A stretch of 64,000 nt of DNA. Origin: Psychrobacter aestuarii. Its GTDB lineage: Bacteria; Pseudomonadota; Gammaproteobacteria; Pseudomonadales; Moraxellaceae. The notes under the pieces are model-generated. The model was not told the origin of the DNA, made no database searches, and saw only the letters and a list, made by a program, of their open reading frames with translations. Positions 1 through 9,483 of this stretch are shown here, piece after piece (position 1 is the first letter of the stretch; each line of letters begins with the position of its first letter). The translations under genes were made by a program, and so were the position numbers. Location of the stretch: NCBI RefSeq assembly GCF_904846035.1, contig NZ_CAJGYT010000001.1, positions 2,418,001-2,482,000 on the forward strand, in the 5' to 3' direction.

Positions 1-2228
1 ATGTCTGCTGCGGTAGGGTCATTCTCGTTAGGCTCGGCGCTCGCTTTTGACAAGTCAATCTTGGCATCATTCGGCTGCATTTGTGCCAACCCTTGGGTGA
101 TGTCCTCATCGTTGCTTGCGATGATGGAGTGATAGGTCACGCTTGGATTGATTTTGATGTCTTTGGTCAGCTGGATAAACGAAGACTTGTCACTCAATTG
201 GCTCGCGCCGTTTTGTAAATACAGTGCGCCTAAGGGGTTTTCTGCCAGCTCGCCTTGCGTGGCGATGGTGGCGAGGTTGTCAGTGACGGTTTTGACCACG
301 TTGATGGGCAGGTAAATAATACGGCGAATGGCGCGGGTGAACCAGCGGTCGGCATAGTCAGTGCCTCTAAAGGGCGCGGATAAGAACACCGCCGTGTCCA
401 CCTGTGGTAATGGGTGCAAGTCAAACCGCTCTGCCAAATCAGGGTCAGTGAATGCTTGACGCAGCATGTCATTGACCGCACGTTCATTGCTGTTAAGCAG
501 ATTGTAGTTACCATCTAGCGCATCTAAATGCGTGGTCAGATCGTCATCTGCGAGCATCATCCGCGCAATCACCGCGCCCATACTGTGACTGACAATCACG
601 CTGTTGCGACTCGCACGGTGGCTGCCTGTGGGGTCGGTCTGCTGATAGGTGGCGGCCAGCAGCTTTTGGATTTGATAGCGGTTTTCTAAGATGGGTAAGT
701 TGGTGGGATAAAACACCTGCCACACCTGATAGTTTTCGCGCAGCTTGTCATCATTAAAAATATCGTTGGTGAGATTGACCCACGTGGCAGGGCTGGATGC
801 CAGTCCATGTATCATGATGATGACCCGCTTATCAGGGTCGTAAGGCTCTAGCATAAACAGCTTGGGCAAAGCGGCTTCTTTTTGATGGGCAAGCAAGTTT
901 AAATAACCGACGCCGCTCAGCTGGTTTTCAGCCAGCCACAGACCGTACCCTGCCGAAAAGTTGGCGGCAAGTGGGTATTGATTGCCAAGGATATTGACCG
1001 TCTCGCTGCGATAGGGGTTGTATAAGTGAATGTCCAACTGCTCGCTGGCAAGCACGTCAAGCACGCTGTTGCCTTGCGGTCGAATCAGCCCCGTCATGAG
1101 CAGATGCCCTGTCGGATAGATGCGACTGGTGGGGTCGGTCTGGTCACTGCTGCTTTGTGACAGCCTGCCTGATAACGACGACATGAGCAGCGAGCGAATG
1201 GTGGTGGTATAGCGGTCATCTAAGGACGCAACAAAACTCACCCCAAGCCCTGGACGTTTACTGATAGAGTTCAGACCCGATAGGCGCAGCTCGTAGGTGG
1301 ACATCAAATCGGCAAGGGCGCTGGTCTGATTGCGCGCGTTTTGCAGATAGCTGCTTTCATTGGGCAGATAGGTGTCGAGGCGGTAGTTGTCAATCTGGGT
1401 CTGCATGACGTGTACCTGCGCGGTGGCAGGTCCTTGGCGCGGGGTTTTATTGGCGATGACTTCACTGGTGTCATCGCTTAGGGTGTCTAGCGTAGGCGAC
1501 AGATAGGTGGTTTGATTGTTTTGAATCACCCCTGTGCGCTTGATGCTCTCGGTATCGTACAGCTGAGTGATGATGTCACTGCTGGCGGCATTGTAGATAT
1601 CTTGGGTTTGGATATCCATATCGGTTGGGATACGGGTCATCGGCTTATCAGGTACCGCCGCCGCGCCATCATAGTCGTGCTCTAGGCGGTCAAAAAACAA
1701 ATAGGCGTAGCTGTATTTGAGCGCATCGAACAGGCGGTGCTGGTAATCGAGTAAGCAGGCGCGCGTCTCCGCTTCTTGCTGGCGTGCTTGCTCAGGCGGC
1801 GGTTCAGCATTGGCATAATAGGGGTCTAGCGGTGGACGTGCGAGCGCGTCGCGGCATGTTGAGGACGTGGCAAGGCTACGCGCCTTGGCATAATGCAGCT
1901 CAGAAAAAATCGCCAGTTCTGGACGGGCAGGCTGATTGAGTAAACTGTCGGTCAGCTGCGTCAAGCAAATATCAAACTGCTGCAAACAGGCCGTATCGTT
2001 TAAGCCTGCTGAGAGCAGGGCAGAAGCAGTGTCGGTGCTGAGGGTGTTTTCTGAGACGATGTTGCCGCGCTGGGCCGCGATGGTCTTGGATGAAGACTGC
2101 GTTTTGACCGAGACGACGCTACAAGCGGACAATACACTGGTCATCAAAATACCCAAACAAACAGGACGTAAGCGCAGGCGAAACTGTCGGTAAAAGGTGG
2201 TCGGTGCAGAGCGCGGGCGTGTACGCAT
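1..2228 (-). CDS. Large lipoprotein with alpha/beta-hydrolase fold, 3' end outside window
   Basis: An open frame runs without a stop from an ATG at 2228 to the window edge, giving about 742 visible residues. AAGGA lies six bases before the ATG. The N-terminus is a lipoprotein signal: Arg-rich start, hydrophobic stretch, then lipobox VLSAC, so the mature protein should be lipid-anchored and exported. A long helical, low-complexity region follows. The hydrolase core begins near residue 465, with the oxyanion motif IHGLASSP (His474) and the nucleophile elbow VSHSMGA (Ser549, a variant of G-x-S-x-G). This suggests a lipase, esterase or acyltransferase acting in the envelope. The substrate cannot be told, and the catalytic His and Asp may lie beyond the edge. 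It is transcribed separately from the gene upstream, which ends in a terminator. Confidence 0.82.
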   Translation of the reverse strand, partial: MRTRPRSAPTTFYRQFRLRLRPVCLGILMTSVLSACSVVSVKTQSSSKTIAAQRGNIVSENTLSTDTASALLSAGLNDTACLQQFDICLTQLTDSLLNQPARPELAIFSELHYAKARSLATSSTCRDALARPPLDPYYANAEPPPEQARQQEAETRACLLDYQHRLFDALKYSYAYLFFDRLEHDYDGAAAVPDKPMTRIPTDMDIQTQDIYNAASSDIITQLYDTESIKRTGVIQNNQTTYLSPTLDTLSDDTSEVIANKTPRQGPATAQVHVMQTQIDNYRLDTYLPNESSYLQNARNQTSALADLMSTYELRLSGLNSISKRPGLGVSFVASLDDRYTTTIRSLLMSSLSGRLSQSSSDQTDPTSRIYPTGHLLMTGLIRPQGNSVLDVLASEQLDIHLYNPYRSETVNILGNQYPLAANFSAGYGLWLAENQLSGVGYLNLLAHQKEAALPKLFMLEPYDPDKRVIIMIHGLASSPATWVNLTNDIFNDDKLRENYQVWQVFYPTNLPILENRYQIQKLLAATYQQTDPTGSHRASRNSVIVSHSMGAVIARMMLADDDLTTHLDALDGNYNLLNSNERAVNDMLRQAFTDPDLAERFDLHPLPQVDTAVFLSAPFRGTDYADRWFTRAIRRIIYLPINVVKTVTDNLATIATQGELAENPLGALYLQNGASQLSDKSSFIQLTKDIKINPSVTYHSIIASNDEDITQGLAQMQPNDAKIDLSKASAEPNENDPTAAD

Positions 2229-2391
2229 AGATTTTCCTTATCATGGGTCGTGATTGTCAGCGTACCAGCCGCCGTAATGTGAGTGTAGCGCACCTTGCAA
2301 AAGCTGACCATAGTCATAAAGCTGTGATTTATTTAGGTACGTGACAAATAAGGGCTGCGCAATAAGCCCATAGCCAAAAAAAGTCCGTTGA

Positions 2392-2428
2392 TAAAAAAAG
2401 ACCGCTTATCATTAAGCGGTCTTTTTTT
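2392..2428 (-). terminator. Intrinsic terminator of the TPR protein gene (bidirectional)
   Basis: A perfect 9-bp stem, GACCGCTTA / TAAGCGGTC, at 2400-2421 with a TCAT loop is flanked by seven A on one side and seven T on the other. It can stop transcription in both directions. It sits 15 bases past the stop of the minus-strand gene that ends at 2443. Confidence 0.85.
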
Positions 2429-2442
2429 GGTATATCGAGCAA

Positions 2443-3582
2443 TTAGGTCGTTGGTTTGACATTGACGTTTGGCGCTGGAATGTCCCAGATATAGTATTTG
2501 CCATCTTCAACGATTTGGATTTGTTTACGGATGATGTCGTTGTTCGGGTATTGTGCCTCTAGGCGGCGCAAACGCTCAAGCGCTTCGCTACGGCGGTCGC
2601 TTAATAAGTCAGACTGCGCAAGGCTTTGCTCAGCTTCGACATAGCCGAGTGACACTGCACGGTCGAGGTATTTTTTGCCTTCTTTAAAGCCGCCGCCTTC
2701 AGCGAGCATCATACCGTATAAGAAGTTCGCCTCGCCGCTGTCAGGTTTGAGTTTAATCGCGCGGTCGATGTAGTTGCCACCGCGAACAGCGTATTCCGAA
2801 CCCAAATCAAGGTTACGACCCATACCGTTTAGCTTGGCGGCGCGCAGTAGCACGTCATACGAAGCATTTGGCGCACTGGCGTACTCATCAATCCATGTGG
2901 CCATGGCTTTGATTTTTTCGCGGGTATAGTGACGCTGTGAGCGGTTTGGGAAGTTGGGCGGATAGTGGCGAGCGTTTGGCGAGACGTCATTGATAAAGTC
3001 GTCCAGCAAGCTGACATCCAGCTTGTCGGTACCTAAGCCTTGTTTTTGCGCAATCATCACGGTCGGCACAAAGCTGACATCCGCGATGCTGATTTGCGGG
3101 GTAGGTACGTTTGCCAACTGAACGCTTGGTTGCGTGCTGGTACGTGGGGTGCTACGCGTCTGCACAGGCGGCGCACTCGGTCTTGGGGCGTCCATGTAGA
3201 CACGACCTGGTACAGGGTTTGGCTCAGCGACGATGCCCCAAGGCGCAGTGCCATTGCTGGCTGCGGGCAGGACGTTTGCGCCAGCATCCATCGTGGCGCT
3301 GTCGTCAGTCATCATATCGGGTGCCGCGCTGGCGGTGGCTGTCGCTTCACTGGTCGCAGCAGGGGTTTGGCTGCTGTTACTTAGGCGAATGATACGGCGG
3401 CTTGAGTCAATGGCGCTTGGGGCACTCATTTCTTGCGCGCCAGAGGCGGTGCTTTGTGTAGGTGCGGCCAAGGCTGGCGCAGACAGCAATACAGTACAGG
3501 CAGCAGCCAGTGCAGTGAGCGTGGTGCGTTTGCGCAAAGGCGCTGCGGTGTTGCGAGCGTGTGACGGGGTCATGGCATTCAT
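2443..3582 (-). CDS. Exported tetratricopeptide-repeat protein
   Basis: The protein is 379 residues from the ATG at 3582, chosen because AAGGT stands about 11 bases upstream; an in-frame ATG at 3606 would add eight residues. A Sec signal (Arg/Lys n-region, then LAAACTVLLSAPALA) precedes a cleavage site near APTQ. A Ser/Thr/Pro/Ala-rich linker fills about residues 50-200. The C-terminal third carries TPR-like helices (IDRAIKLKPDSGEANFLYG, then AVSLGYVEAEQ). TPR proteins are scaffolds, so a periplasmic protein-binding role is likely, but no specific function can be assigned. It has its own terminator downstream. Confidence 0.8.
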   Translation of the reverse strand: MNAMTPSHARNTAAPLRKRTTLTALAAACTVLLSAPALAAPTQSTASGAQEMSAPSAIDSSRRIIRLSNSSQTPAATSEATATASAAPDMMTDDSATMDAGANVLPAASNGTAPWGIVAEPNPVPGRVYMDAPRPSAPPVQTRSTPRTSTQPSVQLANVPTPQISIADVSFVPTVMIAQKQGLGTDKLDVSLLDDFINDVSPNARHYPPNFPNRSQRHYTREKIKAMATWIDEYASAPNASYDVLLRAAKLNGMGRNLDLGSEYAVRGGNYIDRAIKLKPDSGEANFLYGMMLAEGGGFKEGKKYLDRAVSLGYVEAEQSLAQSDLLSDRRSEALERLRRLEAQYPNNDIIRKQIQIVEDGKYYIWDIPAPNVNVKPTT

Positions 3583-3844
3583 AAAACAAGTTACCTTAAT
3601 TATCAATTATCTATCATCAATGATATCTCAATATACAGCAGCGAAGGCTTGATAATAAAATATACGAATATCGCGTTCGACGCCATAAGCTGCGCCTAAA
3701 AACTGTACAAATTTTTTATACCCTAGCAAACAATATCCAAAGCGCACAGTAGCAGGATTGTTACCAGCGCTTATTTTAATGGCGCAAACAGGCGGTTATT
3801 CACCACAACCAGCCATATGCGCCAGTACCTGCGTCATTAGCGTA

Positions 3845-4486
3845 TTACAAATGATAGGCGGTGTCTTTCATGCGGTTGGCCAGCCAGCGCATGGTACGGC
3901 GGACGGTCGGCGACAGTGCCGCGCCGCCACTCGCCAAAGCCAACTCGCGGTGATGCAGCTCTTCAACGTCCATTTGTGCAAGGATTTCTTTTGAGCGCGT
4001 GTCTTGCTCAGGCAAGCGGGCGATATGCTCTTGCAGATGCTCGCTGACCTGCGCTTCGGTTTCGGCGACAAAGCCCAAGCTAAATTCGTTCGAAATCGCG
4101 CCTGCCACCGCGCCCAAGCCAAACGACAGCGCGTACCACAGCGGCGTAAAAATACTCGGATGGCTGCCAAGCTCATCCAGACGCGTCTCGCACCAGACCA
4201 GATGGTCAACCTCTTCATCCGCCGAGTGCTGCATCGACTGCCTGACCGCATCGTTTTTGGCACTGAACGCCTGCCCGTGATACAGCCCTTGAGCGCACAC
4301 CTCACCAGTATGGTTGATGCGCATCAGACCCGCCACGTGCCGCGCCTCAGTGATGCTAAGTTTAGGCAGCACATCGCTGGTGACGGGCAGCGGGCGCGTA
4401 CTGGGGTTCGAGTGTGGCACAATCGCCCGTAGCGCCTTATCAACACCGACTAATAGCTGATCTGTTTTTGATAACCGCAGTTGCAT
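3845..4486 (-). CDS. coq7: Coq7-type demethoxyubiquinone hydroxylase
   Basis: This di-iron monooxygenase hydroxylates 2-octaprenyl-3-methyl-6-methoxy-1,4-benzoquinol, a late step in ubiquinone synthesis, at the inner membrane. The start at 4486 gives 213 residues (MQLRLSKTDQLL), the usual length for the family; a 38-residue in-frame upstream extension from 4600 is hydrophobic but atypical. The ligand motifs are visible: RINHTGEVCAQ with its Glu, then a first ExxH in DEEVDHL, a Glu in FVAETEAQ, and a second ExxH in DVEELHHRE. GGGAGCAGGG precedes the ATG. It lies 115 bp after the LplT-like gene on the same strand. Confidence 0.93.
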   Translation of the reverse strand: MQLRLSKTDQLLVGVDKALRAIVPHSNPSTRPLPVTSDVLPKLSITEARHVAGLMRINHTGEVCAQGLYHGQAFSAKNDAVRQSMQHSADEEVDHLVWCETRLDELGSHPSIFTPLWYALSFGLGAVAGAISNEFSLGFVAETEAQVSEHLQEHIARLPEQDTRSKEILAQMDVEELHHRELALASGGAALSPTVRRTMRWLANRMKDTAYHL

Positions 4487-4601
4487 AACCCTGCTCCCAA
4501 TTGTAAATAAAAAATAAAGACCAAAAGCAGCGCCCTTAATTGCCCATGCGCTGCCAATGAGCGTCTTTTGCATTATCAGACAAACCCTATCCAGATGCAA
4601 T

Positions 4602-5936
4602 CTAAGCCATCGGGGCAGCGTCGTCTTTGTTTTGTAAAGTAGCGTTTTTGATGTGCTTGTTCAATTTAACGTACAAAAATGCGCCAAAGACCACGTTTAA
4701 AATACCCGTCACCAAAAACAGCTGCGGCAAAGACAGACCAAGCGCATTAAGCAGTACAATCGCGAATATCGCCGAGCCGACCATAAAGATGGCATTAAAA
4801 ATATTGTTCGCGCCGACGATACGCGCGCGGTGACTGGTCGGTGCGTACGCCTGCATCGCGGCATACAAAGGCACGATATACAGCCCGCCACTAAAGCCCA
4901 AAAAGAACAAATCAACAAACACGCGCCAGCTGCCCGCTATCGCCCACAGCTCACCAATACCAAAAAGCGCGCCTGTCTGATTGATGTCCATCTGTGACAG
5001 CGACCAATACAAATCAATGGCAAACAAGCTAAGCCCCGCGATACCAAACGGTAATAGGCGCAGGCTCACTTGATTTTTGGTCAATGATTTACACAATAAA
5101 GAGCCAATCGACACGCCCACCGAAAACAGCGTCAATAAGAAAATCACCACCGACTCATTGCCCTGCAAAATCACCTTGCTAAACTCAGGCGTCTGCGTCA
5201 AAAAGGTCGCGCCATAAAACCAAAACCAGCTGTTGCCCAAAATAACAAAGAACAAAAACGGTAAGGAATACAAATAGCGTATGGTGGCCATACTGGTGGT
5301 AAAAATATTCCAGTTGACCTTTAAGTCAGGCTGCATTGCAGGGGTTGTAGGAATAAAGCGCGCCGCAAAATACCCGAACACCGCCACCAGCATCACCATC
5401 GCGCTGACCCAGTACAGGGCATTGGTCAGCTGGGTTAAAATGCCTGCGACAATCATACCGAGCAAAATCGCAAGCGAGGTGCCCATCTGAAACAGCCCAT
5501 TTGCGCCGACCAGCTCGTCATCACGCATCGCTTGCGGCAAATAGGCGTATTTAATCGGACCAAAAAAGGTAGAGTGCGTGCCCATCAAAAACAGCGCCAC
5601 AAACAACAGCGCGTACCACTCGAACACAAAGCCGACCGCAGCCAGCGTCATGATGACAATCTCTAACACTTTAATAAGGCGTGTCAGCTTAGACTTTTCG
5701 TATTTGTCCGCCAGCTGACCTGCCAAAGCGGAAAATAAAAAATACGGCAAAATAAACAGCATCGCCGCCAGATTGTTCAGCACGCTAATCGGCGCGCCAA
5801 GCTTGGATGCGCCCATATAGGTCAGCAGTAATATCAGTGCCTGCTTAAACACATTGTCGTTAAAAGCGCCCAAAAACTGGGTAAAAAACATGGCACTAAA
5901 GCGCCGCCGCTTAAAGAGTTGAAACTGACTTGCCAT
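4602..5936 (-). CDS. lplT: LplT-type lysophospholipid transporter (MFS)
   Basis: The protein is 444 residues from the ATG at 5936 (MASQFQLFKRRRF), preceded by AGGAG seven bases upstream; the in-frame upstream 36 residues look non-coding. The sequence has about 12 hydrophobic helices and the LplT-family N-terminus QFLGAFNDNVFKQALILL, plus the loop GTHSTFFGPIKYAYLPQ. LplT flips lysophospholipids across the inner membrane for re-acylation. In enterics it pairs with the acyltransferase Aas; no acyltransferase lies beside it here. It reads toward coq7 and may be co-transcribed with it. Confidence 0.85.
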   Translation of the reverse strand: MASQFQLFKRRRFSAMFFTQFLGAFNDNVFKQALILLLTYMGASKLGAPISVLNNLAAMLFILPYFLFSALAGQLADKYEKSKLTRLIKVLEIVIMTLAAVGFVFEWYALLFVALFLMGTHSTFFGPIKYAYLPQAMRDDELVGANGLFQMGTSLAILLGMIVAGILTQLTNALYWVSAMVMLVAVFGYFAARFIPTTPAMQPDLKVNWNIFTTSMATIRYLYSLPFLFFVILGNSWFWFYGATFLTQTPEFSKVILQGNESVVIFLLTLFSVGVSIGSLLCKSLTKNQVSLRLLPFGIAGLSLFAIDLYWSLSQMDINQTGALFGIGELWAIAGSWRVFVDLFFLGFSGGLYIVPLYAAMQAYAPTSHRARIVGANNIFNAIFMVGSAIFAIVLLNALGLSLPQLFLVTGILNVVFGAFLYVKLNKHIKNATLQNKDDAAPMA

Positions 5937-6258
5937 GAGTGCTCCTACCCAAAAAAATCGCCCATACCGTCTGTGTCCACCACAGACAAGGCGCAAAAGT
6001 ATATACCGACTGACGTGTCTTGTGCGTTGCGGGTATGATAGCAAGACGCGGGTACAAATACAGTCACCAGATACTATGATTTAACAATCAACTAAGTTAT
6101 GCTTTAGCCTTGGTGGCGCAGAATGACCCCCTTGCCGCCATCTGCCCCCAAAGATAAACCACCGATATTTTTGGCCGCATCTGCTACCCATGAACCGTAT
6201 GGCGCACTATAGCAGTATGGATTACGCGCCACCGCAAAAGTGATAGGAACCTGCCATC
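5937..6258. other. Divergent intergenic region between lplT and tamA
   Basis: This 322-bp gap must hold promoters for both directions. I could not pick a convincing -35/-10 pair on either strand. Ribosome sites are clear at each end: AGGAG for lplT and AGGAA for tamA. No small gene is supported. Confidence 0.6.
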
Positions 6259-9200
6259 ATGAGTTGTCAGCCATCTCGCATCGAAGACACATACCGCCAC
6301 CACGCCGCCCGCACCGCTTTATTTACCGCGCTTGCAGGTTGCATCGCAGGCTTTGGCGTATCGAGCGCTCAGGCAGCCCCCGCCAGTGCTTATAATGACA
6401 ATACGGGTGTCGATGCCCAGTTGGACGCAGCGTTGCGTGCGCTTGAGCCAAAAATCCCGACCACCAATACCGCACCAAATACCAACACCACCACGCGACC
6501 CGTCAGCCGCCAAAACTCGCGCCTGCCGCGCAATACCGATGACTATCAGATGCGCTCGCCAAGAGAGATTGAAGCGGCGCTTGCGCAGGCGCGTCTTGAG
6601 CGTACCACCAGCAGCGCCCCTGTCGCCACCTTAAATGACAATCGCACACCGATTGGTTTTGATGCCAGCCTTGATGCGGCAAACTTGCCCATGCCGACCA
6701 ATCTAGAAACCTTAGGCGTCGATGAAGACAATATCGGCGATGTGCCAAACGTGCCTGAGCTGCCCAGCCGCGCTGCAACCAGCACCGACAGCCGTATCAG
6801 TACTCGTCCTATCAATGTCAGTGACAGCGTCAGCAGCCAAGGACAGCCGAGCCGCAGCGGTCAGTCTATCGATGATATCAGAGACAATTTAGACACCACC
6901 GTTCAAGATGGCGAGCGCGCCGCAGGTATCAATCCTGATGACTACCTGCCTGACTATCAAGCAGACAGCGCCGCCGATACGGTCAGCAACAGCATCGAAG
7001 ACAGCGCTGAGAGTAGTGAGCGCAGCAGTGGCGGCAACATCTTTAAACGCACCTATAACCGCCTGTTTAATGGCGGCGCGATTGCTTTGCCGCATGTAGA
7101 GAGCACCGTTTATTTGCAGCAGACCAGTGCCGATGGCAGCAGCCGTTTGGTCAAAGCGGACAAAGACAGCCAGCCGATTAACAACATCAAGGCCGCGCTG
7201 GATGACACGACGGTGCAGTCGGTCGTTGACTTTACCGCCGCGTTGCCGCGCCTGCGCCAGACGGCGCTCGATGCCGCGCGTGCGGTGGGCTACTACGATG
7301 TCGCGCTGCGTTTGCGCCAGCCAAGCAATGACCGTATCGATGTGATTATTGAGTCCTTGGGCGAGCCTGTCCGCGTTGACAGTCAGCTGATTGACATTCG
7401 CGGTGAGGGCAGCGAGCAAAAAGAATACCAAGTGCTCGAAGAGAATCTGCCACCAAAAGAAGGCGATATCTTTAACCACCGCGTGTACAAAAACAGCAAA
7501 GCGGCGTTAGAGTCCTTAAGCCGCACTTATGGCTACTTTGATGAGCGCTGGCTTAACAAGTCTGTAGACATCATCTTGCCAGACAATACCGCTGACGTCT
7601 CATTAATCTATGACACGGGCGTGCGCTATGATTTTGACGACGTGGTATTTTTTACTTATGACAGCGATACGGGCACACTGACCACCGACCCAGACAAGCT
7701 GCCCGTTGAGCCAAAGCTGCTGCGTCAGCTCTTGGGCTTTAACGCAGGGGACCCGTTTTACCAGCCCGATATCACCAAGCTGAGCAATGACTTGTCCGCG
7801 ACGCGCTATTTTAATTTGGTCAACGTCGAGAGCATCTTGCCGCCTGATGAGCAGACCGAAGGCAGTACGCTCGCGTTTGACAATACCGCGAACCCAAACA
7901 GCGACCCTGACAATGCAGTGATGGCAGCAGGCATCGGCGACGGCAATGTCACCACATCGAGCGCTGCAAGAGCGGGCATAGCAGACTCAAAGAGCAGCTT
8001 GCGCTTTGACAATCAGTCAAGCGACACCCTCAGCGACGCTGACCGCGTGGCGCCTGAGGACATCGCGCCCATTAACTTTGAAGTGGATGAAAAGACCACC
8101 GAAAAGCTACAAGCCATTAAACAAAAAGCCGAGCGCCTAAGCCGCCTGCCTGACGACCGCGTACTCGATGAAAAACCACTCGAAGCGCAAAATCTTTTGG
8201 GCAAAATCAGCGACACCATCAGCAACGTGGCTCAAAAGGTCTTCCCTGATGACAAAGTCATTATCGATGAAGACTTTGAGCCGCCGACATTGGCAGGGCG
8301 CAAAACGCCAGAAGAGGTCTACGCGCAGAAAAAAGTCCCGTTATACGTCTTTGTATCGGCAGAAGAGCCACGTGATGCACAAGTGGGTATCGGTTATGGT
8401 ACGGACACAGGCGTGCGTGCGACCGCCAAGATTGACTACAACTTAATCAATCGTAAAGGCTATCAAGCAGGGGCAGAGGTCGCCGTCTCGCGCATCAATA
8501 AGAACGCCACCGTCTATGCCAGCCGTCCGTGGAATCACCCATTAAATGATAAAATCGACGGGCGCTTGACCTATGAAGAAGAGCTGATTGACCAAGGCGA
8601 GGGCAACTTTGACTTGTCCACCAAGACCTTACGAGCCAGATTGGCGCGTAATATTCGTAACGAAGAAGGCTGGAACCGCAGCTACTTTGTGCGTTATCGC
8701 TCCGATGAGCTCGAAACGGGCGTCGATATGGCAAATTTGCAAGATTTGCCCGTGCGCTTTACCTCATCGAACCCCACACAGCAAGCACTGTTGCTCGGTT
8801 ATGGTGTTAGCAAAACCAAAGCCGACAGCACCACCAACCCCACGCGCGGCTACCGTCAGTATTACAGCATTGAGGCAGGCTCTGAGAGTGCGCTCAGCGA
8901 TACCGATATGGCGATTATCAACGCGGGCGTCAGCGGGGTGTACAGCTTTGGCGAAGAGAACAAGCACCAGCTTATCGGTCAGTTAAATGGCGGCTATATC
9001 TGGGCGGATGATTTTTATGATGTGCCATACAAGCTGCGCTTTTTTGCAGGCGGTGACCAAAGTATCCGCGGTTATGATTACAACAGTCTATCCCCGATTG
9101 AAAAAGGCTATTTGACGGGCGGACAGATACTGGCGGTCGGCAGTGCAGAGTACAACTACGCCTTTAAGCCAGGTCTACGCGGCGCTATCTTTACCGATGT

Positions 9201-9366
9201 CGGTAACGCTTATGATAAAGACTTTGACGCTGATACCAAGGTCGGCGTGGGTGTGGGCGTGCGCTGGGCGTCACCTGTGGGTATCGTGCGCGTCGATGTG
9301 GCGGCAGGCGTGACTGAAGAGGAAATACCTGTAAGATTGCATTTCTTTATTGGCTCACCGCTATAG
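6259..9366 (+). CDS. tamA: TamA, Omp85-family outer-membrane translocation/assembly protein
   Basis: TamA is the outer-membrane half of the translocation and assembly module. The 1035-residue protein starts with a signal peptide (cleavage near AQA-AP, residue 39). POTRA-like segments follow, then a 16-strand Omp85 barrel from about residue 695 to the end. The conserved barrel motif IRGYDY (Arg937-Gly938-Tyr939) lies in the region that forms the lid-loop interaction. The barrel ends VRLHFFIGSPL, a typical C-terminal strand. It is nearly twice the length of E. coli TamA: residues about 40-256 are a disordered Asp/Ser/Thr/Asn-rich linker, and about 530-690 is a second acidic insert. tamB follows after 117 bp. 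The ATG has AGGAA upstream. Confidence 0.92.
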   Translation: MSCQPSRIEDTYRHHAARTALFTALAGCIAGFGVSSAQAAPASAYNDNTGVDAQLDAALRALEPKIPTTNTAPNTNTTTRPVSRQNSRLPRNTDDYQMRSPREIEAALAQARLERTTSSAPVATLNDNRTPIGFDASLDAANLPMPTNLETLGVDEDNIGDVPNVPELPSRAATSTDSRISTRPINVSDSVSSQGQPSRSGQSIDDIRDNLDTTVQDGERAAGINPDDYLPDYQADSAADTVSNSIEDSAESSERSSGGNIFKRTYNRLFNGGAIALPHVESTVYLQQTSADGSSRLVKADKDSQPINNIKAALDDTTVQSVVDFTAALPRLRQTALDAARAVGYYDVALRLRQPSNDRIDVIIESLGEPVRVDSQLIDIRGEGSEQKEYQVLEENLPPKEGDIFNHRVYKNSKAALESLSRTYGYFDERWLNKSVDIILPDNTADVSLIYDTGVRYDFDDVVFFTYDSDTGTLTTDPDKLPVEPKLLRQLLGFNAGDPFYQPDITKLSNDLSATRYFNLVNVESILPPDEQTEGSTLAFDNTANPNSDPDNAVMAAGIGDGNVTTSSAARAGIADSKSSLRFDNQSSDTLSDADRVAPEDIAPINFEVDEKTTEKLQAIKQKAERLSRLPDDRVLDEKPLEAQNLLGKISDTISNVAQKVFPDDKVIIDEDFEPPTLAGRKTPEEVYAQKKVPLYVFVSAEEPRDAQVGIGYGTDTGVRATAKIDYNLINRKGYQAGAEVAVSRINKNATVYASRPWNHPLNDKIDGRLTYEEELIDQGEGNFDLSTKTLRARLARNIRNEEGWNRSYFVRYRSDELETGVDMANLQDLPVRFTSSNPTQQALLLGYGVSKTKADSTTNPTRGYRQYYSIEAGSESALSDTDMAIINAGVSGVYSFGEENKHQLIGQLNGGYIWADDFYDVPYKLRFFAGGDQSIRGYDYNSLSPIEKGYLTGGQILAVGSAEYNYAFKPGLRGAIFTDVGNAYDKDFDADTKVGVGVGVRWASPVGIVRVDVAAGVTEEEIPVRLHFFIGSPL

Positions 9367-9483
9367 AGGTGTGCTATGTTAGCGAGAATGTTAACAAAGC
9401 GTTTATAGTGTTTTCTTGTATTGGTAAGGTATATTGCCTGCGCTGAATAAGTACACATTTTTTCATCATTGCAGTTGAGCGTC

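Noticed and set aside
6889..7479. 196-codon open frame antisense to tamA
   Set aside because: It lies wholly inside a clearly coding gene, has no ribosome site and no recognisable domain; a by-product of GC-skewed codons.
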